A DNA stretch of 10,544 nucleotides, taken from the NCBI GenBank assembly GCA_018240935.1, contig JAFEEV010000272.1, positions 1 to 10,544 of the forward strand, in the 5' to 3' direction. Of the stretch, positions 1-7,791 are shown in pieces. Under the pieces are notes generated by a model. That model searched no databases and had not been told where the DNA came from. It saw only the letters and a program-made list of their open reading frames with translations. How positions within the stretch are numbered: the first letter of the stretch is position 1; the number at the start of each line of letters is the position of its first letter. Origin of the DNA: Pseudomonadota bacterium (GTDB lineage: Bacteria > Pseudomonadota > Gammaproteobacteria > Burkholderiales > Nitrosomonadaceae). A program made the translations under genes and the position numbers.

Positions 1-824
1 AGGCTGACTTTAAAGCTACGTTGCAATTGCCAGCGGTACGATAAATACAGCGCGCACCCAGCCAGCGGGAAGTCGGCGAGCCACAGATAGCCGGTCAGTT
101 CAAAACATTGCAGCAGGCCGTGCGCGGCGATGCAGGCGAGCATCAGCCACAGCATCCAGAACGGCCGCACCATTTCGTAGTTTTCCAGCACGCGGCTGGA
201 GAAAAACGGGATCATGCGGTGCGACACGGTCAGCACGATCGGCAGCAGAAAAAACCACAACCCGGCAACGCGCGCGCAATCGAGCGCCAGCACCGCGCCG
301 GTCACCTACCACACCAAATAAGCCGCCATGCCCAGCCAACCCATCACCAGCGCGACACTGGTAACCCGTGCGTGACGTTTGTCTTCCGCCGGTGCGGTCA
401 GCAGAATGCGCAGCAACACGTAAAGCGCGATGCCCCAGCCGCTCAGCATCAGTTCCACGCCGGTAATGCTGATCGCTTTGTGCGTCAGCAAACCGGCATA
501 AAACAGCACTATGCCGCCAGCCATCAGCAAGCAGGTCGTGACATATTCTTGCGGCTTCACTTTTTCACCATTCATCCAGTTCGGATAGGTGGTAAATAGA
601 AAGCCGAAAATAAAAAACGGGAAAAACCCGTACATCATCAAGAATGCGTGCGCCCAGGTCGGCGCGACGCTCCAGCCGGTCAGCGAGCCGGCGATGCCGT
701 AGCGTCCGGTCAGGTCGAAGATCCACCACAACACGGTTAGCACGCCTTGCAGCGCGCCGGCCAGAAAAAGGCTGCGATGCGGCGCAGCGGATAGATGATC
801 GCGGACAGTCGATAGCATATTCAT
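1..824 (-). pseudogene. nnrS: NnrS-family membrane protein, interrupted by an in-frame TAG and cut by the window edge
   Basis: NnrS proteins are polytopic haem/copper membrane proteins of about 400 residues linked to nitric oxide stress and denitrification. Reading starts at the ATG at 824-822, preceded by AAGGA at 835-831 with good spacing. It gives 172 residues of strongly hydrophobic, multi-helix sequence (for example AHAFLMMYGFFPFFIFGFLF) and then meets a TAG at 308-306. The same frame continues without another stop to the left edge. It carries the family-like segment SHRMIPFFSSRVLENY at 224-177, followed by further membrane helices, so the two parts belong to one gene. One substitution (CAG, TGG or TTG to TAG) explains the break. 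It could be a recent pseudogene or a sequencing error; programmed readthrough is less likely. It is divergent from the PHP operon. I saw no clear FNR or NsrR box in the 127 bp between them. About 130 codons would lie outside the window. Confidence 0.85.
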
Positions 825-893
825 TCGGATTCCTTGTAAAACGTTTTTACTTTCATGGCACTAACGATCTTTTTCATCGTCCGGCAGGATAAT

Positions 894-922
894 TTCTCTT
901 CAATGCGGTTATTTGTTATGAT
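894..922 (+). promoter_or_regulatory. Candidate extended -10 sigma-70 promoter for the PHP/yciO/trpS/scpAB operon
   Basis: TATGAT at 917-922 matches the -10 consensus at five of six positions and is preceded by TG at 914-915, an extended -10. The -35 region 17 bp upstream (TTCTCT, 894-899) is poor, which is normal for extended -10 promoters. Transcription would begin near 929. This makes the ATG at 952 a better start for the PHP gene than the in-frame GTG at 925, which would lie upstream of the transcript start. Predicted by eye only. Confidence 0.45.
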
Positions 923-951
923 GCGTGTCCCGCTTCGCGCAACGGATTTTC

Positions 952-1812
952 ATGCTCAATATTGATTTACATTGCCATTCTTCAATTTCTGACGGTTTAT
1001 TGACACCGGCACAACTGGTTGAGCGCGCTGCCGAGCGCGGCGTGGAAATTCTCGCATTAACCGATCACGATGATATTGCAGGCCTGGCGGAAGCGCGTAA
1101 GGCTGCTGAAGCGAAAAGTATCACATTTATAAACGGCGTGGAAATATCCGTCAGTTGGCGCGGCCGCACCTTGCATATCGTCGGGCTGAATATCGATCCC
1201 GATTATGCGCCACTGGTTGAGGGTTTGACGGCAGTACGCGCCGGCCGCGCGCAGCGCGCCCGCAACATCGCCGCGGAACTGGAAAAAATCGGTATTCAAG
1301 GCAGCCTGGAAGGCGCTTACACTTTTGTTGGCGTGCGCAGTCTGATCGGCCGCACGCACTTTGCCCGTTTTCTGGTGGAGCAAGGTTATGCCAAGGACGT
1401 CAAATCGGTGTTCAAGAAATATCTGGTCAAAGGTAAACCGGGTTACACTCCGCATGAATGGGCGCCGCTCAGCGACGCGCTGAGCTGGATTCGCGGCAGC
1501 GGCGGACACGCGGTCATTGCGCATCCCGGGCGTTACGATCTGGGCAAAAATGTGCTGAACGATCTGCTTGACGAATTTTGCGCGCTCGGCGGATCGGCGC
1601 TCGAAGTGGTGACCTCGAGCCACACGCCGGAGCAAATGCAGCATTTCGCGCAGCACGCCAAAAGCAGGAATTTGCTGGCTTCCTGCGGTTCGGATTTTCA
1701 TGGGCCGGGCGAGAGCCATTTCGATCTCGGGCAACTGCCGGAATTTCCCCTCGGCTGCACCCCTGTCTGGCAGCATTGGAAAAACACCGTCAACGCCGAG
1801 CTGATCGATTGA
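952..1812 (+). CDS. rnm: PHP-domain metal-dependent phosphoesterase, RNase AM / 3',5'-nucleotide bisphosphatase family (YciV/TrpH)
   Basis: This cytoplasmic metal-dependent enzyme has 286 residues, the usual size for the family. E. coli YciV (RNase AM) is a 5'-3' exoribonuclease that matures rRNA 5' ends. The Chromobacterium relative hydrolyses 3',5'-bisphosphonucleotides such as pAp. The PHP metal-binding motifs are all present: DLHCHSS at residues 5-11, LTDHDD with D38, H39 and D40, IAHPGRY with H191, and GSDFHGP with D248 and H250. I chose the ATG at 952 because MLNIDLHCHSS matches the family N-terminus. The in-frame GTG at 925 adds nine unlike residues and precedes the predicted transcript start. 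No strong Shine-Dalgarno is visible. It is the first gene of the operon, 26 bp before yciO, as in many gamma- and betaproteobacteria. The family is certain; which substrate dominates in this organism is not. Confidence 0.9.
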   Translation: MLNIDLHCHSSISDGLLTPAQLVERAAERGVEILALTDHDDIAGLAEARKAAEAKSITFINGVEISVSWRGRTLHIVGLNIDPDYAPLVEGLTAVRAGRAQRARNIAAELEKIGIQGSLEGAYTFVGVRSLIGRTHFARFLVEQGYAKDVKSVFKKYLVKGKPGYTPHEWAPLSDALSWIRGSGGHAVIAHPGRYDLGKNVLNDLLDEFCALGGSALEVVTSSHTPEQMQHFAQHAKSRNLLASCGSDFHGPGESHFDLGQLPEFPLGCTPVWQHWKNTVNAELID

Positions 1813-1838
1813 CACGCTGATTTCCGACGATTTCCACC

Positions 1839-2471
1839 GTGGCGCAATTTTTCTCCATCCACACCGACACCCCGAATATCCGCTTGATCCGGCAGGCTGT
1901 CGCCATCGTGCGCGGCGGCGGCATTATCGTATACCCGACCGATTCGTGCTATGCCTTGGGCTGCCATATTGGCGATAAAGACGCGATGACGCGCATCCGT
2001 GCCATCAGGCAAGTGGACGAACGCCATCATTTCACGCTGGTGTGCCGCAATCTGGCGGAAATCGCCACTTACGCCAAGGTCGACAACAGCCAGTACCGCT
2101 TGCTGAAAGCGACGACACCCGGCAGCTATACATTTATTCTGCAAGCGACGCGCGAAGTGCCGCGGCGCTTGCAACACCCGAAACGCAGCACCATCGGCTT
2201 GCGCATCCCCGATCATCCGGTGGTGCAAGCGCTGCTGGAAGAACTCGGCGAACCGCTACTCAGCTCCACATTGATACTGCCGGGAGACGAGTTTCCGCTG
2301 AATGACGCGGAAGAAATCCGCGAACGCCTGGAGCATCAAGTGGAATTGGTCATGGACGCCGGCTCCTGCGGCATCGACATGACCACCGTGATCGATCTGA
2401 CCACGGATGTGCCCGCCCTGGTGCGGCCAGGCAAAGGCGATCTCGAACCGTTTGGAATCGATCATGGATGA
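1839..2471 (+). CDS. yciO: YciO, Sua5/YciO/YrdC-family protein
   Basis: This 210-residue single-domain protein belongs to the YrdC-like fold family, whose members TsaC and Sua5 make threonylcarbamoyl-AMP for tRNA t6A37. The sequence closely follows E. coli YciO rather than TsaC. Shared parts are the N-terminus (MAQFFSIHTDTP against MSQFFYIHPDNP), IIVYPTDSCYALGC, the SYTFIL segment, KRSTIGLRIP and the TTVIDLT block near the end. YciO is a paralogue with only weak TsaC-like activity in E. coli, and its cellular role is unsettled. It starts with GTG at 1839; the alignment supports this start although the ribosome binding site is weak. Its last 8 bp overlap the start of the M50 gene, so the two are probably translationally coupled. 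Confidence 0.92.
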   Translation: MAQFFSIHTDTPNIRLIRQAVAIVRGGGIIVYPTDSCYALGCHIGDKDAMTRIRAIRQVDERHHFTLVCRNLAEIATYAKVDNSQYRLLKATTPGSYTFILQATREVPRRLQHPKRSTIGLRIPDHPVVQALLEELGEPLLSSTLILPGDEFPLNDAEEIRERLEHQVELVMDAGSCGIDMTTVIDLTTDVPALVRPGKGDLEPFGIDHG

Positions 2472-3129
2472 AATCATTCAAGGCATCGCCATTTACGCGT
2501 TACCGGTGATTTTCGCCATCACCATGCACGAAGCGGCGCACGGTTACGTCGCCAAGCAATTCGGCGATCTCACTGCGTACAGCGCTGGCCGCATCAGCCT
2601 CAATCCGGCGCGGCACATCGATCCTGTCGGTACAATCGTGGTGCCGCTATCGCTCTTCGTTTTGAGCAAGCTGACCGTCGGCGCGGGATTCTTGTTTGGC
2701 TGGGCCAAACCGGTGCCGGTCAATTTCGCCAACCTGCGCCACCCGAAGCGCGACATGCTGTGGGTCGCCGCAGCCGGGCCTGGCGCCAATCTGCTAATGG
2801 CGATTTTCTGGGCATTGATGATCAAATTGGCCATTGCCATGCCGGAAAGCAGTTTTGCCAAACCGCTCGCGTTGATGGGGATCGCGGGAATCGAAATCAA
2901 TGTCGTTCTGATGGTGCTCAATCTGCTGCCGCTACCGCCGCTGGATGGCGGCCGCATGACGATGAGTTTGCTGCCGCACCGTTTGGCGTACCAATTTTCC
3001 CGGATCGAGCCTTATGGCTTTATGATATTGCTGGTATTGTTATTCAGCGGTATTTTGGGTACCGTGATCGGGCCGGTTATTCTATGGGCTAAAATCATTA
3101 TCGTATCCATTTTTGGGTTATACATTTAA
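2464..3129 (+). CDS. Site-2 protease family (M50) membrane metalloprotease
   Basis: This 221-residue polytopic inner-membrane protein resembles the short YwhC/FtsH-operon-type M50 peptidases and lacks the PDZ domain of RseP. The zinc motif HEAAH is at residues 22-26 inside the first helix. The second family motif (N-x2-P-x-P-P-L-DGG) is NLLPLPPLDGG at about residues 154-164, supplying the third zinc ligand. Both hallmarks are intact, so it should be an active intramembrane protease; the substrate is unknown. I start at the ATG at 2464, overlapping the end of yciO. An upstream in-frame ATG at 2407 would add 19 polar residues unlike the family. A membrane protease between yciO and trpS is a recurrent arrangement in proteobacteria, and its functional reason is unclear. 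Confidence 0.9.
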   Translation: MDEIIQGIAIYALPVIFAITMHEAAHGYVAKQFGDLTAYSAGRISLNPARHIDPVGTIVVPLSLFVLSKLTVGAGFLFGWAKPVPVNFANLRHPKRDMLWVAAAGPGANLLMAIFWALMIKLAIAMPESSFAKPLALMGIAGIEINVVLMVLNLLPLPPLDGGRMTMSLLPHRLAYQFSRIEPYGFMILLVLLFSGILGTVIGPVILWAKIIIVSIFGLYI

Positions 3130-3155
3130 CAATGTTTTACATTTAGGATTTCAAC

Positions 3156-4358
3156 ATGTTTGCTGATCGCGTTTTATCCGGCATGCGCCCCACCGGCAGC
3201 CTGCATTTGGGACACTATCATGGCGTATTAAAAAACTGGGTGAAGTTGCAGCAGCAATACGAATGCCTGTTTTTCGTCGCCGACTGGCATGCTTTGACGA
3301 CCCATTACGATACGCCGGAAATCATCGAACAGAATGTTTGGGACATGGTGATCGACTGGCTGGCCGCGGGCGTCGATCCGTCGCAGGCGATTTTGTTCAT
3401 TCAGTCCAAAGTGCCCGCACACGCCGAATTGTATTTGCTGTTGTCGATGATGACGCCGCTCGGCTGGCTGGAGCGCGTGCCGACGTATAAAGATCAGCAG
3501 GAAAAATTGTCCGAGAAGGATCTCAGTACCTACGGTTTTCTCGGTTATCCGTTGCTGCAAAGCGCGGATATTCTGATTTACCGCGCCAACTTGGTTCCGG
3601 TCGGCGAAGACCAGGCGCCGCATCTGGAATTCACGCGCGAAATTTCCCGCCGCTTCAATCATATTTATGGCAAGGAACCCGGCTTCGAAGAAAAAGCGGA
3701 AGCTGCGATCAAAAAGCTGGGATCGAAGAAATCCAAGTTGTATACCGAGCTACGCAATCTGTATCAGGAGCAGGGCGACGAAAACGCGCTGGAAGAAGCT
3801 CGCTCGTTGTTGAACGAGCAGCAGAATTTGAGCCTGGGTGACCGCGAACGCTTATTCGGTTACCTGGAAGGCGGCGGCAAAATGATTCTGACCGAACCGG
3901 AAACATTGCTGACCGAGGCATCGCGGATGCCGGGACTGGATGGACAGAAAATGTCGAAGTCGTATAACAACACCATCAGTCTGCGCGAAGATCCGGAAAG
4001 CATCCGTAAAAAAGTGCGTACCATGCCGACCGACCCGGCGCGCGTGCGGCGCAGCGATCCGGGCGATCCGGCCAGATGCCCGGTGTGGCAGTTTCACCTG
4101 GTGTATTCCGACGACGCCACCCGTGAGTGGGTGCAGCGCGGTTGCAAGAACGCCGAGATCGGTTGTCTGGATTGCAAAACGCCGGTGATCGACAAGATTC
4201 TGGCGGAACAAGAACCGATGTACGAGCGCATCAAAAAGTACGAAGAAGATCCGACGCTGGTGCGCAACATCATCGCCGACGGTTGCGAAAAAGCCAACAA
4301 GCTGGCGGAGGAAACCATGCGCGATATCCGTGAAGCGATGGGGCTCAATTATTCCTGA
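3156..4358 (+). CDS. trpS: Tryptophanyl-tRNA synthetase, long form with probable [4Fe-4S] motif
   Basis: This class I aminoacyl-tRNA synthetase charges tRNA-Trp. The HIGH-type signature is in RPTGSLHLGHYHG (about residues 11-23) and the KMSKS loop is exact at residues 265-269. At 400 residues it is longer than the 334-residue E. coli enzyme. KMSKS lies about 70 residues later than in E. coli, because of a charged, probably helical insertion around residues 173-250 (segments KKLGSKKSKLYTELRNLYQ and EEARSLLNEQQNLSL). The C-terminal domain holds C308, C330, C337 and C340, a C-x21-C-x6-C-x2-C pattern. It closely resembles the cluster-binding motif reported for Thermotoga maritima TrpRS. The start at 3156 is supported by AGGA at 3145-3148. 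It lies 26 bp after the M50 gene and 12 bp before scpA. Confidence 0.96.
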   Translation: MFADRVLSGMRPTGSLHLGHYHGVLKNWVKLQQQYECLFFVADWHALTTHYDTPEIIEQNVWDMVIDWLAAGVDPSQAILFIQSKVPAHAELYLLLSMMTPLGWLERVPTYKDQQEKLSEKDLSTYGFLGYPLLQSADILIYRANLVPVGEDQAPHLEFTREISRRFNHIYGKEPGFEEKAEAAIKKLGSKKSKLYTELRNLYQEQGDENALEEARSLLNEQQNLSLGDRERLFGYLEGGGKMILTEPETLLTEASRMPGLDGQKMSKSYNNTISLREDPESIRKKVRTMPTDPARVRRSDPGDPARCPVWQFHLVYSDDATREWVQRGCKNAEIGCLDCKTPVIDKILAEQEPMYERIKKYEEDPTLVRNIIADGCEKANKLAEETMRDIREAMGLNYS

Positions 4359-4370
4359 TACATTTCCGGT

Positions 4371-5186
4371 TTGCACGACACGGTGAATTCGGTACTGGAT
4401 GCGGTTGAACCTCAGCCAATCGCCAAAATCTGCGGCGAACCGCTGCTGGAGATCCCGCAGGATTTATATATACCGCCGGATGCGCTGGAGGTATTTCTGG
4501 ATACCTTCCAAGGCCCGCTGGATTTGTTGCTGTATTTGATCCGCAAGCATAATCTGAACATTCTGGATATTCCGATGGCCGAGCTCACGCAGCAATACAT
4601 GACGTATGTCGAGATGATGCGGGTGGATCAACTGGAATTGGCCGCCGAATACCTGTTGATGACTGCGCTGCTGATCGAAATCAAATCGCGCATGCTGCTG
4701 CCGAATCCCAAAGCGGAGCCGGAAGGCGAGGAACGCGATCCGCGCGCCGAGCTGGTGCGGCGCTTGCTGGAATACGAGCAAATGAAAAAAGCAGCCGAGC
4801 GTCTGAATGAAATCCCGCAAGCCGAACGCGACTTCAGTGTCGTCCAGGTTTGGATCGAACAAAAAACCGCAGTGCAATTGCCGCATATCGGCAAGGACGA
4901 CTTGCGCAACGCCTGGGCCGCCATTTTGACGCGCGCCAAAGTCAACCGGCACCATCAGATCAAGCGCGAGACACTGTCGGTGCGCGCGTACATGAGCCAG
5001 GTGCTGCGCGACCTGCGCGGCCGTCAGCACGTTGCGTTCTACGATCTATTCAGCCCTGCGGCTACGGTTGCGGAAGTAGTGGTCACTTTTCTGGCCATTC
5101 TGGAACTCGCCAAGGAATTACTGCTGGAAATTTCGCAATCCTCCGATGATGCAATGATTTATGTCCGAGCCATTGACGCCGCTTGA
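4371..5186 (+). CDS. scpA: Segregation and condensation protein A (kleisin)
   Basis: ScpA is the kleisin that bridges the two SMC heads and, with ScpB, forms the bacterial condensin needed for chromosome compaction and segregation. The diagnostic N-terminal segment FQGPLDLLLYLIRKHNLNI (about residues 48-66) is followed by the helical ILDIPMAELTQQYMTYVEMM and the LIEIKSRMLLP stretch. The C-terminal winged-helix portion includes VVVTFLAILELAKELLLEI. The start is uncertain. TTG at 4371 gives 271 residues and GTG at 4383 gives 267; neither has a convincing Shine-Dalgarno, and the first 40 residues are not conserved in the family. It is coupled to trpS upstream and overlaps scpB by 26 bp. Confidence 0.93.
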   Translation: MHDTVNSVLDAVEPQPIAKICGEPLLEIPQDLYIPPDALEVFLDTFQGPLDLLLYLIRKHNLNILDIPMAELTQQYMTYVEMMRVDQLELAAEYLLMTALLIEIKSRMLLPNPKAEPEGEERDPRAELVRRLLEYEQMKKAAERLNEIPQAERDFSVVQVWIEQKTAVQLPHIGKDDLRNAWAAILTRAKVNRHHQIKRETLSVRAYMSQVLRDLRGRQHVAFYDLFSPAATVAEVVVTFLAILELAKELLLEISQSSDDAMIYVRAIDAA

Positions 5187-5799
5187 TCATCACCCGCTGG
5201 ATACGCTCGATTCGCTCAGTCCCGGGAAAACCAAGCAAATTCTCGAAGCGGCCTTGCTCACCACGCAAGAACCTTTATCCGTCAGCGAATTGCGAAAATT
5301 ATTCAATGAGGAATTAAGCGCTGCGGTATTAACCAATTTGCTGAAGGAAATCCGGGAGCAATGGCGCGATAGCGGGGTGGAATTGGTTAACGTGGCCAGC
5401 GGCTGGCGTTTCCAGACCAAAGCGGATTTGCAACCGTATCTGGAGCGTTTGACGCCGCAAAAAGCGCCGCGCTATTCGCGCGCGGTTCTGGAAACGCTCG
5501 CCATTATCGCTTACCGCCAGCCGGTCACGCGCGGCGATATCGAAGAAATACGCGGTGTCAGCGTTTCCAGTTCGGTGCTTAAAACACTGATAGCGCGTGA
5601 ATGGATTGAGGAAGTCGGACACCGCAATGTGCCGGGGAAACCGGCGCTGTTTGCCACGACCGCGCATTTTCTCGATGATCTGAATCTGCGTTCGCTCGAC
5701 GAGCTGCCGCCGCTGGAAGAAATGAAATCGTTACTTGAATCCGGCGATGATCATCCGGATTTACCTTTGCCGGAACCGGAGGAACCGTCCGGTCATTGA
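5161..5799 (+). CDS. scpB: Segregation and condensation protein B (SMC-ScpAB winged-helix subunit)
   Basis: ScpB dimerises and binds the kleisin ScpA, regulating the SMC ATPase in the condensin complex. The 212 residues contain the two winged-helix domains. The first spans about residues 20-90 (KQILEAALLTTQEPLSVSEL onward). The second carries the signature RAVLETLAIIAYRQPVTRGDI at about 107-127, then EIRGVSVSSSVLKTL and GRPALF-like GKPALFATT. A short acidic, proline-rich tail (DLPLPEPEEPS) ends the protein. The ATG at 5161 lies inside scpA, so translation is probably coupled. In many relatives rluB follows scpB. Here the operon ends, and the scpB stop overlaps that of the convergent suhB, leaving no room for a separate terminator. 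Confidence 0.95.
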   Translation: MSEPLTPLDHHPLDTLDSLSPGKTKQILEAALLTTQEPLSVSELRKLFNEELSAAVLTNLLKEIREQWRDSGVELVNVASGWRFQTKADLQPYLERLTPQKAPRYSRAVLETLAIIAYRQPVTRGDIEEIRGVSVSSSVLKTLIAREWIEEVGHRNVPGKPALFATTAHFLDDLNLRSLDELPPLEEMKSLLESGDDHPDLPLPEPEEPSGH

Positions 5800-6623
5800 G
5801 ATTTTGCCGCTTGTTGCGCTTCGATGAGCGCGGGTGAGAGGTGCGGCGCGATCACTTGCAATAAATGCCCGAAGATCTTCGGATTACCCGCTACGATCTG
5901 ACCGCTCTCCAATTGCGTTTCATTACCTTGTAAATCCCCGACCAAGCCGCCGGCTTCGGTAATCAGCAGACACCCGGCGGCCATATCCCACGGCGCCAAT
6001 CCGATTTCCCAAAAACCATCGTAACGGCCGCAGGCGACATACGCGAGGTCCAGCGCGGCGGATCCCGGGCGGCGGATTCCGGCGATACGCGGCACGAGGT
6101 CTTTCAGCATGGCAAAATATGCGTCGATATGCGTCAAATCGCGGAACGGCAATCCGGTGCCGATCAAACAATCATCCAGCTTGGTGCGTTTGCTGACGCG
6201 AATGCGGCGATCATTCAAAAAAGCGCCGCTGCCCCGGCTGGCGGTAAACAATTCATTCAAGTTCGGATCGTAAACTACCGCGTGAGTGAGCACACCTTTA
6301 TGCTTCAGCGCAATCGAAACCGAATATTTGGGAAATCCATGCAGAAAATTGGTCGTGCCGTCGAGCGGATCGATAATCCACTGATATTCCGAATTTTGAT
6401 GATCACCCTGTTGCCCGCTTTCTTCCGCCAGAATCGCATGATCGGGATAGGCTGCCTGTAATACTTTGATAATCGCTGCCTCAGCGGCGCCGTCCACCTC
6501 GCTGACATAATCGCTGTGCGACTTTTTCGATACCGTGAGCAAGTCCAGATTCTTAGATGCCTGATTAATGATACTGCCGGCGCGGCGCGCGGCTTTCACC
6601 GCGATGGTCAACATGGGATGCAT
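5793..6623 (-). CDS. suhB: Inositol-1-monophosphatase family protein SuhB
   Basis: This 276-residue Mg2+-dependent, Li+-sensitive phosphatase-fold protein is cytoplasmic. E. coli SuhB hydrolyses inositol monophosphate and also acts as an rRNA antitermination factor. The metal site is complete: EES at residues 67-69, the signature WIIDPLDGTTNFLHG with D85 and D88, and APWDMAAG with D212. The N-terminus MHPMLTIAVKAARRAG matches E. coli SuhB, which fixes the start at 6623; no strong Shine-Dalgarno is visible. The last 7 bp overlap the end of scpB on the other strand. It is separated from the upstream PEP-CTERM gene by a strong terminator, so it must have its own promoter within 6624-6730; a TAAAAT element lies there on the minus strand but no good -35. 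Confidence 0.95.
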   Translation of the reverse strand: MHPMLTIAVKAARRAGSIINQASKNLDLLTVSKKSHSDYVSEVDGAAEAAIIKVLQAAYPDHAILAEESGQQGDHQNSEYQWIIDPLDGTTNFLHGFPKYSVSIALKHKGVLTHAVVYDPNLNELFTASRGSGAFLNDRRIRVSKRTKLDDCLIGTGLPFRDLTHIDAYFAMLKDLVPRIAGIRRPGSAALDLAYVACGRYDGFWEIGLAPWDMAAGCLLITEAGGLVGDLQGNETQLESGQIVAGNPKIFGHLLQVIAPHLSPALIEAQQAAKSQ

Positions 6624-6730
6624 AGTATTGATTCGGAAATTACAAGAAGCGCGATTTTAATATGAATCGATCCCGCCCGCTCGATTTTGTCATTGTGCGG
6701 AGAATCCCTGCACACTCGGCGGCCGCAGAA

Positions 6731-6766
6731 AATAAAAAAACCGCACTCCAATATTGGAGTGCGGTT
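6731..6766 (-). terminator. Rho-independent terminator of the PEP-CTERM gene
   Basis: A perfect 28-bp palindrome (6739-6766; half-site AACCGCACTCCAAT) forms a 12-13 bp GC-rich hairpin. On the minus strand it is followed directly by a T-rich run, TTTTTTTATTTT (6740-6729). It lies 25 bp after the stop codon of the PEP-CTERM gene and separates that gene from suhB. Folding and poly-T tail are unambiguous in this orientation. Confidence 0.92.
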
Positions 6767-6790
6767 CTTCTAGCGAACTAAAGCGATGCT

Positions 6791-7681
6791 TTATGCGCTG
6801 ATACGGCGGCGTGCTGAGAAGCCGATCAAACCAAGACCTGCCAGCAACATAGCGTAGGTTTCAGGTTCTGGAACGGCCAGGATGTATTCGTAGCCGAATG
6901 AAACAGAGTGACCGTTAGCGATGGTGCCGAGGTCGTAAGCTAAGTTGATTGAACTGTCTGAAAAACCGTAGTTTCCAACTGCTTGTCCGGCAGCTAGCAT
7001 GGCACCTGGATCAACCGGGGTGCAGCAGCTTAACGGATCAATATAGGGGGCGATCGAAAACGCGCCGGCGCTGGTGGTGTTATGCAATGTTACAAAATAA
7101 CCATCCAGGCTGGTAGCTTTGACAGCTGCATCGCCACCTAAAGCCAGAATTTCGTTGGTCGTGCCGAATCCTACACCGGCTGGAACACCTTGGTCTGGGT
7201 CAAAGCCGACGCCCCATTGCACGTGATTGGCTTCAGCACCTGTATTGTTGGTCAGATTAATGGTCACTGCGATACGGCCACTGGTAGGACCTGAAGTTGG
7301 AATACTGACTGTTTCAGTCAAAGCCCAACCACCGCCACCACCACCGAGATTGGTAACGACTGATATACTGCCGACGATAGGACCGAAAGCTGTGGTCGCT
7401 AATGGATTGCTGCCCGTCACTTGATCAGCTATTGCTACAGAAGCACCATTGGCGTTCAATGACCAGTTGGATGACCATGTGCCGAGGTTAACGAACTCTC
7501 TTCCGTTAAAGCTCATGCCAGTAGGGCTAGAGGAAGAGAAATAACCTGCATCGTCGATCGTAGCGGAAGTTAAACCATTACTGATTGAAACCCCAGCAGC
7601 TTGCGCACCCGTAACAAAGGCGCCGCACAATGCCAGCGCTACGGCTTTTGCAATGTGGCTTTTTTTCATTTCGAATTTCAT
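6791..7681 (-). CDS. PEP-CTERM sorting domain protein (secreted exosortase substrate)
   Basis: This exported protein has 296 residues. It has a Sec signal peptide (two Lys, then AKAVALALCGAFVTGAQA) with a likely cleavage after residue 28. A low-complexity Ser/Thr/Gly/Asn-rich body includes a six-glycine run and a Cys-Cys pair in PLSCCTPVDP. The C-terminal PEP-CTERM tripartite anchor has VPEPE at about 270-274, the helix TYAMLLAGLGLIGF and the basic RRR. Such proteins are processed by exosortase EpsH/XrtA and usually accompany exopolysaccharide or biofilm matrix production. No exosortase gene is in the window. AAGGAG sits 8 nt before the ATG at 7681, so that ATG is preferred over the internal ATG at 7669. 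The gene is monocistronic, with its own terminator. The body is beta-rich in appearance but I cannot assign a specific function. Confidence 0.93.
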   Translation of the reverse strand: MKFEMKKSHIAKAVALALCGAFVTGAQAAGVSISNGLTSATIDDAGYFSSSSPTGMSFNGREFVNLGTWSSNWSLNANGASVAIADQVTGSNPLATTAFGPIVGSISVVTNLGGGGGGWALTETVSIPTSGPTSGRIAVTINLTNNTGAEANHVQWGVGFDPDQGVPAGVGFGTTNEILALGGDAAVKATSLDGYFVTLHNTTSAGAFSIAPYIDPLSCCTPVDPGAMLAAGQAVGNYGFSDSSINLAYDLGTIANGHSVSFGYEYILAVPEPETYAMLLAGLGLIGFSARRRISA

Positions 7682-7740
7682 AATTATTACTCCTTATTTT
7701 AAATTCTAAGACCACTCAATTTAATTAATTTCATATATAT

Positions 7741-7757
7741 GCATATGCACCCCCCAA
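7741..7757 (-). promoter_or_regulatory. Possible sigma-54-type promoter of the PEP-CTERM gene
   Basis: On the minus strand, TTGGGGGGTGCATATGC (7757-7741) contains GG-N10-GC, the spacing of -24/-12 promoters. The GC is 60 bp before the PEP-CTERM start, so a leader of about 48 nt is predicted. The match to TGGCAC at -24 is poor apart from the GG, so this is weak. In other betaproteobacteria PEP-CTERM genes are reported to be under sigma-54 control through PrsK/PrsR, which makes the position worth noting. I saw no convincing sigma-70 promoter here. Confidence 0.3.
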
Positions 7758-7791
7758 TTTTTGGAAGGTATACATATTCTGTCTACAAAAT

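Noticed and set aside
108..599. 163-codon forward open frame opposite nnrS
   Set aside because: Composition is Arg/Gln/His-rich with no motif; it is an antisense shadow of the hydrophobic nnrS frame in GC-rich DNA.
1057..1815. 252-codon reverse open frame opposite the PHP gene
   Set aside because: It lies entirely antisense to a gene with complete PHP motifs and has no recognisable domain of its own.
2407..2463. Earlier in-frame ATG for the M50 protease
   Set aside because: It would lie deep inside yciO and add residues unlike the family N-terminus; the ATG at 2464 fits the family and overlaps the yciO stop neatly.
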